64,000 nt of DNA from Riptortus pedestris (lineage: Eukaryota; Arthropoda; Insecta; Hemiptera; Alydidae): positions 84,421,001-84,485,000 of the forward strand of contig CM032233.1 of NCBI GenBank assembly GCA_019009955.1. Reading direction: 5' to 3'. Position 1 is the first letter of the stretch. Every line of letters starts with the position of its first letter. A program made the translations under genes and the position numbers. Positions 35,505 through 47,181 of the stretch are shown here, one piece after another. The notes below the pieces were generated by a model. The model saw only the letters and a program-made list of their open reading frames with translations, was not told where the DNA came from and did no database searches.

Positions 35505-35782
35505 TCATAATCAACATAGTGAAAAAGTATATAATAATATTTATAGAACAGTTAATTTCCAATAACATTGGTTCTTTAGACCTTTTCGATCCGACGTATA
35601 ATAACGAAGATATCTTGAATTTTCGAAATTCCGCCCATGCAAACCCCCCTCCACCCAGTCCGATTTCAGCCATAACTTGGCCTTTTATTTTATATAAAAC
35701 GTACAACGTTCTTCATGAATCGAGTATGTATCGAGTAACGCTAAAAAAAATTGCGACCGCTCGAGCGGTAACAACAAACTAA

Positions 35783-36026
35783 ACACACTAAGCACTAACA
35801 AAATAAACAACTTTTATCCTGTGCATATTTGCCGAAAAACCAATAGGAAACGAAATATGGCTATTTTTAATTTTAGCCCTCCCTTACAACCCCCACTCCG
35901 TCTCCATCTGCCGGGCTGATTTGTGAATCTAAACCACCCAAACGCGTAGAAAAAAATTCATTCAAATCGGTCCAGCCGTTTAGGATGAGTTCAGTGACAT
36001 AAATACGAACATTAGAATTATATATA
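35783..36026 (-). mobile_element. Helitron fragment, 5' variant
   Basis: CAAAATAAACAACTTTTATC, ACCAATAGGAAACGAAATAT and CCCTTACAACCCCCACTCC match the Helitron unit. Then GTCCAGCCGTTTAGGATGAG and AACATTAGAATTATATATAT form a different 5' end from the other copies, suggesting a second subfamily. Confidence 0.75.
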
Positions 36027-36028
36027 TA

Positions 36029-36644
36029 CACTCAACCGCAAAAAAAAAACCGGACACTTCATTTTTGTCGTATTAAAAGCTAATTTTCAGCAATTTTCTT
36101 TATATGGGTATTCTAGTTATTACAGAGAATTTAGAGTCTAAGTCCGTTGAACTAATCCCTTCAGGATTAGTAAACAATTAGATAAAATTCAGATTAGATT
36201 TATTTGTCGTGAAGTTGATCTATTCTAAACTGTAAGTAGTTTTTCGCACATTTAAACATCTTTAATTATTAACCGAGCATTTTCTAAAATTAATGTTTTA
36301 TTTTTATTTCGGTCCAGAATAATGGGTCTTTCAAACTTAGATGGAAGGCCGGAGCTAACGTTACATTCCCGAAACGCTTGGGGTAGCAAAATCTACCATT
36401 CACTGTAATAAAAATGAAGAATAATTTTTTTTTTTTTAAATGTGTTAATTTATCTTTTTCTTTTTTTTTATTTTGTATTTTTGTGTAAATTATCAATAAA
36501 AATTATTCACTTTTGGCAGATTTTGTTTAAATAACCTATAGATTAATCAATTATTTTAATTAAAAAGATTAATATACATATATATTAAGTATTTAACAAA
36601 ATTATAAGACTAAATCTAAGTGTCCGGTTTTTTTTTGCGGTTGA

Positions 36645-36647
<3 letters not shown>
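36029..36647. mobile_element. Tc1/mariner-like MITE, copy 2 (longer)
   Basis: 619 bp. Termini CACTCAACCGCAAAAAAAAA and TCCGGTTTTTTTTTGCGG..GTTGAGTG form ~28-bp inverted repeats, with TA on both sides (36027-36028 and 36648-36649). The interior matches copy 1 at 13.3 kb except for a ~90-bp segment (about 36097-36186) missing there. No transposase. Confidence 0.9.

Positions 36648-36702
<55 letters not shown>
36648..36702. repeat. (TA)n microsatellite
   Basis: TA tract of the host P element, directly after the MITE. Confidence 0.95.
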
Positions 36703-36708
<6 letters not shown>

Positions 36709-36812
36709 TTGAACGGACCTCAATTTCTTTATCTACTAGGTAGGCATATGAAGAGATTTGTCAAAATTCTTGAGTACGCCCAAAATAGCTAATTTCCCTC
36801 GAAGGAAATCTG

Positions 36813-37537
36813 GGAAAGGGCATTATTATTATTATTATAGAACAAGATTCCAACCAGAACGTTTACTGGATATGATTAAGTGGTGGCACTTTCTTGAATG
36901 TTGTGCCCCTTTTGTGCGGAGCCTCATACACGCTTTGTTTATCGTCTTTGACATTGGATTAAATTAAGCTTTGTTTAGGGTAGGGATGAAGCGGTTGGAT
37001 GAGTATAAGTAGGAGGTCGGAGCGAGGCTGGCGTACGATGGGGGAATATCTAATAAGAAGCAACGTGACACAGTAGCTGGTGGATGGCTCTACCTCCTCC
37101 CCAGGCCGTTTACCCTATCCCCTTACACTCACTTATGTAACTCAAATAGCCACTAGCCCACGGCTCCTCTACGCAACATGTAAATACCTTATGAATAAAT
37201 TACTATCATAGATTATACTAATGAATGGAAATAATTAATACACCAGACTACTTTCATGTTCCACGTCTAGAGTGCAATTCTCAGGATTGCTTTAGCTCTA
37301 CAACCTATTACTTACAACGCTATTTAGAATTTTCACACGGTATTATTAAGAAATATTTTAACTCATCAGTAACACAGCGTAGTGTCATTCTGGCACAGAC
37401 ATCTTCCAACCAAAATTAGTTCTTTACTTATGCACTTATCTATCTTCTAGCTTAACCATTATGAACAATAATCATCCCTTAGGTTAATATTGAAAATAGG
37501 TGTTTTATTCCTATTCAAGGTTGTTGATGGGTCATGT
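36813..37537. other. Low-repeat spacer
   Basis: Mixed-composition sequence with GC-rich pieces at 36970-37130. No supported gene. Confidence 0.45.
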
Positions 37538-38638
37538 TAGCAGATTTCCCCTAAGGAAAATCAGCTAGTGAGGTCGTACTCATGACGCGATTTTCGAATG
37601 TTCTCAATATCCATCAATCCTACGCAGGAGATGACTAAAATGGAGTCCGTTGAAAATTATATTTAGATTTTTCTGTTACCCCTGTAGTGGTCGCAATTTT
37701 TGTTTCATCGTTGCCAAACTCGATATTTGTGTAATGTTCTATAAATGTTGTTATTTTCGTTTTTCCACTATTTTGATTATTAACCGAGATATTTGCATTT
37801 TTTAGTTTTCAGCCTTTTGCAAACCCCACTTCTACTCATGTCACCTAAACAATGCTCTGTTATATAATAAAACACTTTATTCGAAGCTTAAATGCGAACT
37901 ATTGTTTTCAAGAGATCTTTATTAGACGAGATACATGCAAATATGTCCTCTTCATTCCTCCCCCCTGCCCTCCCACTCTACTTAAGTTCTTGGACTGCTA
38001 AAATTTGAGTGAATGAGATATCAATTATTCTGATTCACTATAAATTACAGTACTAGATATAGTAAATACTTTTCAATGAAAATAATATGTTATATTCAGA
38101 TATATTTCAGTAATTGTTTTTCTTTCCGGTGAAAAATATTTCTATCTGTTCAGCACTCAGAATTTGGCAGACCTGTTTGTAAACAGGTCCGTTAAAATTG
38201 ACTGAATGAGTTCTGATTACCTTTTGTTTTTATTCATTTAATATTCACGGGTGCGTTTATTATTACCAGCATGGAGATTTATCTATTAATACGGATATTT
38301 AAACGTTTTATGCAAAACTCAAGATGAAGTTCGTTAATGGCTGAAAAATTATTGCAAATTTAATGTTCTATAAATGTTGTTAAGTACGTTTTTCCACTAC
38401 CTTGAATATTAACCGAGATATTTGCATTTTTTAGTTTACTGCTATGAGTAAACCCCCACTCCTATTCATGTCATATTAACAAAAAGCTTTTATATTATAA
38501 AACACTTCATTTGAAGCCCGTTTATCAAATATTGTTCTCATTAAACTTTTACGTTTTGAGAAAAATGCAAATACGTGGCGCACGTGGGAAATCTGCTTAT
38601 TAGTAGTAGGGAACGCAGCTCCAGCGTGATGGACTTTT
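37538..38638 (-). mobile_element. P-family element, R orientation, with internally repeated body
   Basis: Palindrome end TAGCAGATTTCCCCTAAGG and a body without TA tract up to TATGGAGATTTATCTATTAA (about 38290). Part of the body is then repeated (GTTCGTTAATGGCTGAAA, TTAACCGAGATATTTGC) before the outer end CACGTGGGAAATCTGCTTAT...GCGTGATGGACTTTTG. Either two fused copies or an internal duplication. Confidence 0.8.
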
Positions 38639-39223
38639 GTCTTACAAACTGTTATCACTCAATTTGAGGATTAGTTTTTGCAAACAGCTTTGTTTTAATT
38701 ATTATTATTATTTTAAATTATTTCTGAATAAACTAATAATTAACTAGATTCTGTTCAAAGCCAGAAAGTTTAAAATAGTTATTATGTGTGTTCTGAATAT
38801 GTCATTAAGACCATTTATTGTAAGTATGCCCAATTGAAAACAGTCTAAATGGTTTGCATTGCCTTCCTGGAGAGGGGACGTTCAAGGATGTCATTCTCAG
38901 AGGTAAACAAGCAACAGTCGACGAACGGGATAAGAGGTTCCGTTCATTAGTTTCAAGAGTGAAGTGGAAGCACTCTTGAGCAAACAAGTGCGACAAAAAG
39001 TATTGGAACAAGGGCCAATTCCTTAACCACCCCCTCGCCGGCTTTGTTAGTCCCATGACGGTGTGCTTTCCTGAGCAGTCCCTGTCGGGGGAGCCTCGTC
39101 CTTTCGAGTCCTTCCTTTCACTCTTCTTTCACACGAGTATTGCACCAAAAAACTGGTCATGTTTTGAAGAATGACTCCCGGAAGATGTTCGCTTCCAACT
39201 AATTGTATAATTTAAAAAAAAAA
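38639..39223. other. Spacer, nothing recognised
   Basis: Unassigned. Moderate GC at 38850-39120, with an 83-codon minus frame that matches nothing I know. Confidence 0.4.
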
Positions 39224-39401
39224 ATATCCGTCACGCAGGGGCTGCGTTAACTAAGCAGATTTCCCACTTGCGTCACCTATATGCATTTTTCTCAGGAAGT
39301 AAAAGTTCAATGAGAACAATACTTGTGATTTAGGCTTCAAATAAAGTACTTCATAATATAACAGCTTTTTGTTGATGGGGGGTTTACTGAAGAGCAAAAA
39401 C

Positions 39402-40520
39402 TATTATTTTATTTATCTATCTATTTATACAGGAGCACCCGCATCTTGGCGATTTGGCTCAACGTTTCACAATGTAAAATGAAAACAAAATTATAGAAAC
39501 ATAACAAAAACTGAAACAACAAATAAAAAATTAAATACAACAAATAATCATTAAATACTAGTAATAAAGACAATTAATAAACATAAGACATAAATAAACA
39601 TTAGACTAGAAATAAAGACAACAATTTAAAATGGTTTTGATAAAAAAATTATGTTATTCCTATATACTAGTACATTTATATTATTATTGAAGTGAAAACT
39701 TATTTAGGCACGTTGTGCACCCCGTAAGGAAGCATTTGCGGGAGAGGAAAAAAGTATGAAATCGCGAAACCGCCACCGCCACCGCTAGTACTCAACTCAA
39801 AGCTAAAGGAGCTTCTTTTCTTCATAACTCCTGAACCAAATTAGCTAGAGTTTTCGTTCGCATACCATTTTAAAGAGGACAAAACCAGCATCATTTCGTT
39901 CACAGATACTATATATCTACGATTTTTACTTTCATAGATATTTTAATCCGAAGTTTAAATAAATTCGAATATTTAAATAAATAAATTCGAATATTTAAAT
40001 AAATTCCGATATTTAAATAAATTCGAATCAAAACTGTTTGTATCCTACTTTAGCTACCATATACCGATTGTATCAGTTTTAGAAATTGATAGATGATGCT
40101 GGCAGTGATGTTGGTGCAAGAGTTGTTGAAATTATGGATAGAAATTGATTTTTCTGAGTGTACTTAACTTATTTTTGTAAAGCATTTGTAATAATTCTGA
40201 AATGTAATTTTTTTCTTTCATGTAAAATAACTGAAATAATTATGTATAGTATTTTATATTGATAAATAAAACAATTCGTGGTACATTATTTTTTTTTATC
40301 ACTATTATTTTTGTCATTTCATTTTTTCATGTAAAATAGAACATAACTGTTACTTATTGATAAATAACTAAAAATATTTTTAAAATAAGACTTCGTAAAA
40401 AACATTTCTCAGCAATGCCAAAATTGAGCAATCAAAGCTAAAGGAGTTTTCACTTCTATCGGCAGTCCCCTGACTGCTTTTAATTTTTTTTTTTTTTTAT
40501 TTATTTAGTTAAAATTAAAA
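39402..40520 (+). mobile_element. Unclassified interspersed repeat, copy 2
   Basis: TTATTTATACAGGAGCACCC, GGCGATTTGGCTCAACG and CAATTTAAAATGGTTTTGAT..CTATATACTAGTACATTTAT match the element at 30104-31156. It extends about 850 bp further than that copy's right end and contains a small tandem repeat. Non-coding. Confidence 0.65.
39953..40029. repeat. Short tandem repeat, unit about ATTTAAATAAATTCGA
   Basis: Four imperfect copies of a 16-24-bp AT-rich unit. Confidence 0.85.
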
Positions 40521-40799
40521 CACAAAAAATAAAAAACGCAAATATCTATGTTAATATTAAAGATAATAAAAAAATGTACATAACATTTATAGACCATAGC
40601 ATTTGCAATAAGATTGGTTCTATACTATCTTTCTAATCGATTGTAATAACGGAGGTATTTCGAATTTTCGAAATTCCTCCCCTCTAAACCCCCCCCCCCC
40701 GGCCGCTCTCAGCCGTTAACGAACTTGATCTCTCTTTTTGCATAAAACGAGTGAATATCGAGTTCAGTAACGATCAAACAAAAATTAGAAGTTATTAAA

Positions 40800-40948
40800 A
40801 TTGTCTGAAATATTTCTCAATACGGTTTGTATTTATTCACTTAATATTAGCGGTGGTGTTAAGTGTTACCAGTATGTAGATTTATCAATTGCAAAACTTC
40901 ACGAGGGAGATCTGCTGAGCTTACGCAGCCCCTGCGAGACGGACTTTT
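40800..40948 (-). mobile_element. P-family outer-end fragment, R orientation
   Basis: TTTGTATTTATTCACTTAAT, GTTACCAGTATGTAGATTTA, CACGAGGGAGATCTGCTGAG and CCCCTGCGAGACGGACTTTT, adjacent to the preceding F copy. Confidence 0.85.
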
Positions 40949-41323
40949 TATAATCTTACTAAAAGACAGTGCACTACCCTAAGCGCAACAAGAGAAATTT
41001 CATGCCTGAAATTTTCAATCTGCCCATCCATCGCTATAAAGGTGCAAATGTCCATTAATTTCCAAATTCTTTAGTTAATACTTGATTTCTCATTTAAATA
41101 ATTGGAAAAGAATTTGGCGTTTTATATCAGCCTACGGAAGGACAATGCAGATCATGTTTAAAAATGACTGAGATTTTTAACTATCTATTTAATAATTATA
41201 AAAATAACAAAAATTGCGTATATGGAAGAGTAAGTCATACAGTTCAAAACCAGAAAAAAGTCTAAACAGTTTACGCAGTAGGAAAATAAAACATTCCTCA
41301 CTTTTAATGTCGATTGTTTGCTT

Positions 41324-41529
41324 GTTATATATTTACGTACACTTTATGTTACTATGGCTAATTTGGACGGGTTATCAACAGAGTACCAACCTTTTCGAGC
41401 GGGCGGGGGGCTAAGGATTTTATTTATTGAGTTCGTCTCTAAATAATACCTGTTGCCAAGGCGGAAATCGAACTCGCCACTCTAGGTTTCCCTGTGTGAC
41501 CAAGGCTCACATAGCTAACATGAGCCCTA
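41324..41529 (-). mobile_element. tRNA-derived SINE, copy 5 (minus)
   Basis: Minus-strand copy: B box complement GGAAATCGAACTCGCCAC and 5' end AGCTAACATGAGCCC. The tail side is GTACACTTTATG near 41335. The CCCACCCTGG block is altered to a G-rich run. No clear target duplication. Confidence 0.85.
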
Positions 41530-41624
41530 ATTTTTTAAAAATGTTTTTTACTTTGTGACTGTAACGGTTATTGAAAAATTATATGAATTTGATGAAAAAA
41601 TAAAAATAAAATTCTTGGGCCCCT

Positions 41625-41735
41625 TCTACTGGTTGGATGTCAGCCATTAACGATCTTAAATTTTACATAAAACGTTTAAATATCAAGTTTGGTAACGTTC
41701 AAATAAAAATTACAACCGCTAGAGCGTTAACAGAC

Positions 41736-41791
<56 letters not shown>

Positions 41792-41820
41792 TTATCTCTT
41801 TGTGTGTGTTTGTGTGTTTA
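41625..41820 (+). mobile_element. P-family fragment with (CA)n(TA)n, F orientation
   Basis: CAGCCATTAACGATCTTAAA, TATCAAGTTTGGTAACGTTC and CGCTAGAGCGTTAACAGACA, then (CA)n(TA)n at 41737-41791. Neither end is present. Confidence 0.8.
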
Positions 41821-43074
41821 AATAAATAAATTTGACAAATATAGAAACTTTTTTAGAAGTTGCAATCATATTTTTGAAATAATATAACTCTTTGAAAAGT
41901 TTAACTTAATTTTGTTACTTTATGTTACAGGTCTAAGGCGGCCTGCTTGCAGTGTTAAGAAATACCTCCAGCTCTTCCAGTCATTATAAAGTAAGTGAAA
42001 CTGATATTATTTTCATATGTATTAACTACATTTGGCAATCATTTTTTGTAAAATAAACTTCTTCTCCCCCCTTTACCACTGCTACTCTATATTTACAAAG
42101 AAGAAGCGAACTCTGATAGGTGCATTCTACTAATATAAGTTCTCAAACAATATCTGAGTTTTAGTCTGATTTAATTATAAGTTTCCTAACTAGTGACTTT
42201 ATTTTGTATTTCAAAATACATTACGAGGGCAAAATAATTTATCACTTACCCCAACTTAATTAAGCAAGCCGAGGAATCATTCTATCCAGAGGAAAACTTT
42301 TATTTAATAAATACTACATTTCCTGGATTTTAGAGTTCCTTTGTCTATATTCAGAACATTGTTTAAAAAATTTATATTTGATAATATAATTATTATTTAT
42401 TTCACTCATTGAATTTAACCACGAACGTTTACGAAAATGCTATTTCTTTTTGAAGACATTACTTTTCTAAGAAATCTTTTTGAAATTATTTGTGCTGTTC
42501 AAACCAGAAAGATTTTATTTACCTACTTACTTTTGTATTTTGGAATATTTCATTGTGACTATATATTGATGTATGCCTATACGTGGGTATATAACCACGT
42601 AGGGATATTCATTTTTTTGGTCATAGAAACGTCAATGAGATGTCAACTTAGCTATTTTAATTATAATTTATAATTAATTTTAAAATTTAATTGCCTTTTG
42701 TTTGATTTACCGTTTCACTTGTTCAATAGTATATAAAAGAATAACAAGACTTTATTTAGAGATGAAACTTCATAAAGTCATAAAGAGTAAAAATTGATAT
42801 CAATTTAATTAAACTTTGATGTAATAAAGATATCCTACTTTGAAGGAAATAATAAAACATTTCTAAATGGCTTCTGTAGTTTGAACTCTCCCAGAAACGT
42901 GATGAATTTATGCCGATTTGTCGCCAAGAAATTGAATTGAATATAATATTAGTGGCATAATTTATGCTAAATTACCACCATGCTGAATTCTTTTTTCCTC
43001 TTCCGAATATACATTCTTTGGGATATGAAGTAAGCTTGAAATAATGTAACTCTGCGTCCTTTATAATAGTACGT
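41821..43074. other. Low-repeat stretch with one splice-bounded segment
   Basis: Largely free of family landmarks. A 60-bp segment (41931-41990) has a good acceptor (TTTATGTTACAG) and donor (GTAAGT), but only a short frame (LRRPACSVKKYLQLFQSL, then stop). An open frame at 42437-42673 (+) is unrecognised. No gene is called. Confidence 0.35.
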
Positions 43075-43425
43075 CAGGCATATGTTGCATAAACTAAGCA
43101 GGTTTTCCAAACTTGTGATCTCTTCTCGCCATCTATTCTCTATTTCTCCCCTGGTGCAAGAAGACTATCTAAAAATGAATTAAAATGTTAGCTGGAATAG
43201 ACATCTTTAGTGAGTGAGGTACATCAAATGAAAATCGGATGAGTAGAAGTAAGGATTACAAAAGCTGAAAGTCATTAAATCATGCAATGTTTAGTTTTCC
43301 ATAAAATGCTTAAATAACGAGTGCGGGGTTGAAAATAAAAACATGTAGTTTAACACGTTAAATCTTAAATATTGACGTCAGCCCGAAATATTTGCACATA
43401 TCTCACACAGTAAAAGCTCAATCAA
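43075..43425 (+). mobile_element. P-family subtype B left part, F orientation, diverged
   Basis: GTCAGGCATATGTTGCATAA, AAGCAGGTTTTCCAAAC, CTTGTGATCTC and TCTATTCTCTATTT are shared with 63.4 kb. The rest is weakly similar. Confidence 0.55.
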
Positions 43426-43426
43426 A

Positions 43427-43833
43427 ACAATATTGCTTTCAAGAGACATTTATTATACGAGATACATGCAAATATGTTCTGATGACCTCCCCTCCCTTCT
43501 TAAGTTTTTGGACTATTTAAATTTGATTGATTGAGATAATAATTATTCTCATGCATTATAAATTACAGTACTAGATATAGTAAATAGTTTTCAATCAAAT
43601 TAATACGTTATATTCAGATATATTACAGTAATTGTTTTTCTTTCTGGTAAGAAGTTGGCAGAACTGTTTGTTTCCATTTCAGATGCTTCCCGTCAGAAGT
43701 ATTCTTATTATCGTTTGTATTTATTCACTTAATATTCACGGTGGTGTTGTGTTACCGGTATGTCGATTTATCTATTTTAAAACTTCACGAGGGAAATCTG
43801 CTTAGTTTACGCAGCCCCTGCGTGACGGACTTT
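43427..43833 (-). mobile_element. P-family outer half, R orientation
   Basis: From GCTTTCAAGAGACATTTATT through GAGATACATGCAAATATG, GTAATTGTTTTTCTTTCTGG, TTTGTATTTATTCACTTAAT to AAATCTGCTTAGTTTACGC and GCGTGACGGACTTT. Well-preserved outer hairpin; right half absent. Confidence 0.88.
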
Positions 43834-44657
43834 AATTAGTTTATGGAACACTGTCACTAGGACCAGGTGGCAGCTCGTAGGGGAAGGTTACAGTCGTTAT
43901 TCTGCCGTGCTAAGCTGCTACAAGGGAATTCTGCTAAGATAAAGCATAATTAGGGTAAGGGGAGTAATGAGTCAAAGGGCCCCTGTTACTTAATTCTACT
44001 GATAAAATATTTAATATTAGCTTTTTGTAATGATGTCTTATGTAAAGAAGACAAGGAGAAAGGCGGTGTATGTATGAGGGACCGTGCGTAGGCACTGACT
44101 CTACATTATGACAACCTATAAGACAGGACCTTTCTCGAGAGACTATTTATCTACTTTATGAGATATAAATTCCCCTATATTATACAAATAAATAGAAATA
44201 AAATAAGATATATCTTTAAAAAAAAACTCATAGATATGTGCATAGTCATTTAAACAACATATAAACATGCCATCGGAGCTATTACTTTTAAACAAAATAT
44301 TCTTTTCATATCAGAAACAGAGTATTGATGTACACGGTATAAATTTATATCGATAACGACACCTAAATGCCTTTGATGCTTAAAATGTAACTACTCTAAT
44401 CCTAATTTATACTTTACATGCAATATATTAGACTGGCATGAAGCATTATATTTTTCCATAAAGGCAAAAAATATTTTGGTATCTTAGTCCGTACGAAGTG
44501 CTTAAGCACTTTGTAATTCATCATCAATGACTTATGAAACCATGGAGACATGTTATCAGAATTTCTTTTTATTCCGTTTCAGTGATAGTTTATTGATTTA
44601 GAGATAATCGTTTCCTTATCTTAATTATACTACATCCAGTCATATCACGTAACAAAT
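43834..44657. other. Spacer, nothing recognised
   Basis: Unassigned AT-rich DNA. Confidence 0.45.
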
Positions 44658-44965
44658 TTTTAGCCGATTTCCCTAAAGGGAGATCAGCTATTGAGATCTT
44701 ACACTTGACTACCCAGGAGATAACAAAAATGAGGTCGGCACAAAATGATATATATGTATATATATATATTTGTCTGTTAACGCTCTAGCGACCGCAATTA
44801 TTCTTTAATCGTTACCAAACTCGATATTTAATCCTCGTTTGCAAAAAAAAAAAGATCAAGCTAGTTAATGGCTGAAATCGGAAAAGTGGGAGGGGGATTT
44901 TTGAAAATTCGAAAAACCTCTGTTACTATATGTCGGATCGAATACTTGTATAGCAACAATCAACA
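44658..44965 (-). mobile_element. P-family inner half, R orientation
   Basis: Palindrome end AGCCGATTTCCCTAAAGGG, short TA tract, GTTAACGCTCTAGCGACCGC, G-rich run and ATGTCGGATCGAATACTTG. It breaks off at 'CAACAATCAAC'. Confidence 0.82.
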
Positions 44966-45175
44966 AAATACATTTATGTAAAAACATGTAAACAAATAAT
45001 AAAAGTCAATTAAAATGTAAAGTCAACGTATTAAAAAGTTAAAGACAAATATATAAATAAGTAAACATCCAAGGTAAAACTTATAAACTAAAACATGTTC
45101 TAAATAAATAACTATTAAATCAAACAAACATTACAATGAACAAGAGAAGGAGAGGTAATTTATTTAGGTTTTATA
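44966..45175. repeat. Unclassified repeat segment, copy A
   Basis: AATACATTTATGTAAAAACA through GTAAACATCCAAGGTAAAAC to AGGAGAGGTAATTTATTTAG. It recurs at 47155-47181 plus 47632-47833 and in both places runs into the same P-family subtype, so the pair is a duplicated composite. Confidence 0.8.
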
Positions 45176-45566
45176 TATATGCTTTTCTTTTAACGCACTA
45201 GCGTTCGCAATTTTTGTTTGATCGTTACCAAACTCTATATTTAAACTTTTTATGTAAAAATTAAAATAAAGTTCGTTAACGGCTGAAATCAGACCCGGAG
45301 AAGGGGGTTTAGAGAGGGGATTTTCAAAAATTCGAAATATCTCGGTCACTATACGTAGGATCGAAAAGTTGTATAGAACCAATCTTGTTACAAATTAAAT
45401 GTGCTATAAATATTGTTAATTACATTTATTCTCTATCTTGAGTAATAACCGAAAAATTTGCAATTTTCATATTCGGCTATTTTAGGTTCTGTTTTTTTTT
45501 TTTTTTTTTAAATCGCTTCATGAGTACACATCAATAGTTGATTTACCTTATGGGAAATCTTCTAGT
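45176..45566 (-). mobile_element. P-family body (R) followed by a short F end
   Basis: AACGCACTAGCGTTCGCAAT, GGAGAAGGGGGTTTAGAG, GTAGGATCGAAAAGTTG and TCTCTATCTTGAGTAATAAC up to about 45470. Then a T-run, then ATCGCTTCATGAGTACACAT and TTACCTTATGGGAAATC, an F-type end near 45566. Confidence 0.72.
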
Positions 45567-46061
45567 TCCACCTTATGCATAATACACATTATTATGAGAA
45601 ATAACATTAGTCATAAGTACTGCATTTATCCAACTTTTAGGGTGTCATAAAGCTTATTTTAGTTCCTGACTCTTCTTACATTTTAGCATTCCTAGCTTTT
45701 ATAGACCTTCAGCCTAATAGATATGGTGCTCATAAGAAGTTTCGCAAAGGTTTATTATATCATTATGCATATGGACATGCTTCGGTTCCTAACGTGCCGT
45801 TTCAAAAGTAGCCTTTATAGGTAGTTAAAAACCAATGAATGCACTGTTAGTCGTTCTTTCAGAGTAGGAGCTGCATTACATTTTCTTTCTGCCACGGTCT
45901 CAGTGAACTCTGAACAGACAGGTTCAATTGAAAAACTTGCACAATTTCAATTTGCTTGAGAATTCTACCTCTTTTCGTTATTTACAGCTTTTCCCCTAAG
46001 CTATTCTTATAGTAAATTAGATGTTATAGAATTATTGCCCGTTTTATTCCTCTCTACCTTG
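45567..46061. other. Spacer, nothing recognised
   Basis: Unassigned AT-rich DNA before the minisatellite element. Confidence 0.45.
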
Positions 46062-46067
46062 GATATG

Positions 46068-47025
46068 AGTAGAGGGAAAAGGGGGTTTCTGGAACACTTT
46101 AAAACCCTTCAAAAAAGGAAACTTTTTAACATAGTTTAACTTTTCGAAAAGCTCGAAAGATTAACTTAGTTTAACATTCGAACATTTAACATAGTTTAAC
46201 TTTTCCAACTTTTTAACATAGTTTAACTTTTCGAAAAGCTCGAAAGCTTAACTTAGTTTAACATAGTTTAACTTTTCGAAAAGCTCGAAAGCTTAACATA
46301 GTTTAACATTCGAACATTTAACATAGTTTAACTTTTCCAACTTTTTAACATAGTTTAACTTTTCGAAAAGCTCGAAAGCTTAACTTAGTTTAACATAGTT
46401 TAACTTTTCCAACTTTTTAACATAGTTTAACTTTTTGAAAAGCTCGAAAGCTTAACTTAGTTTAACATAGTTTAACTTTTCCAACTTTTTAACATAGTTT
46501 AACTTTTCGAAAAGCTCGAAAGCTTAACTTAGTTTTACATTCGAACATTTAACACAGTATAACTTTTCCAACTTTTTAACATAGTTTAACTTTTCTAAAA
46601 GCTCGAAAGCTTAACTTAGTTTAACATTCGAACATTTAACATAGTTTAACTTTTCCAACTTTTTAACATAGTTTAACTTTTCGAAAAGCTCGAAAGCTTA
46701 ACTTAGTTTAACATTCGAACATTTAACATAGTTTAACTTTTCCAACTTTTTAACATAGTTTAACTTTTCGAAAAGCTCGAAAGCTTAACTTAGTTTAACA
46801 TAGTTTAACTTTTCCAACTTTTTAACATAGTTTAACTTTTCGAAAAGCTCGAAAGCTTAACTTAGTTTAACATTCGAACATTTAACATAGTTTAACTTTT
46901 CCAACTTTTTAACATAGTTTAACTTTTCGAAAAGCTCGAAAGCTTAACTTGTAAAATATTAGGCTTGTTCGTTTCCTTTTTTGTAGGATTTTAAAGTGTT
47001 CCAAAAACCCTATTTTCCCTCTACT
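46068..47025. mobile_element. Inverted-repeat element filled by a minisatellite
   Basis: Termini AGTAGAGGGAAAA..GGGTTTCTGGAACACTTTAAAA and its complement (TTTTAAAGTGTTCC..TTTTCCCTCTACT) give ~50-bp inverted repeats with a few mismatches. They are flanked by the direct repeat GATATG at 46062-46067 and 47026-47031. Almost everything between is a tandem array. No coding capacity. The 6-bp duplication does not settle the superfamily. Confidence 0.85.
46117..46951. repeat. Minisatellite, 11 copies of a CGAAAAGCTCGAAAG-bearing unit
   Basis: Units of roughly 72-87 bp built from CTTTTTAACATAGTTTAAC, TTTTCGAAAAGCTCGAAAG, CTTAACTTAGTTTAACAT and an optional TCGAACATTTAACATAG piece. The core is partly self-complementary. 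Copies differ by presence of the optional piece and a few substitutions. Confidence 0.95.
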
Positions 47026-47181
47026 GATATGCATTTTTGTGATCATGCTAGTAGACGTTCCGCTGTATGTAACTCGGTATTTGGGCTGGCTGGTAGAGGT
47101 CCGTCATCAACGGAAGGATAAGGCGCCCATCTTTAATGCTCTATGACAAAAAAAAAATACATTTATGTAAAAACACGTAAT

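Larger units (their letters stand above)
35505..36812 (+). mobile_element. P-family element, F orientation, split by Helitron and Tc1-like insertions
   Basis: Body from ATATTTATAGAACAG through TTTTCGATCCGACGTATAAT, a C-rich run and GCGACCGCTCGAGCGGTAAC (to 35780). It resumes after the two insertions and the TA tract with GAACGGACCTCAATTTC, ending in a changed palindrome AATTTCCCTCGAAGGAAATC. The outer end is missing. Confidence 0.8.
39224..40790 (+). mobile_element. P-family element, F orientation, split by a 1.1-kb repeat
   Basis: Outer end ATATCCGTCACGCAGGGGC and TTTCCCACTTGCGTCACC run to GGGGGGTTTACTGAAGAGC. The host resumes at about 40520 with AACGCAAATATCTATG, a C-rich run and ATCGAGTTCAGTAACGATC. 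The TA tract and palindrome end are missing. Confidence 0.8.

Noticed and set aside
36820..36840. (ATT)n tail marking a retroelement end
   Set aside because: A short ATTATT run follows the P-family palindrome end, with no recognisable retroelement body attached.
46117..46951. CRISPR-like array
   Set aside because: Units are contiguous without unique spacers, contain an optional internal piece and sit in a eukaryotic transposon-like element.
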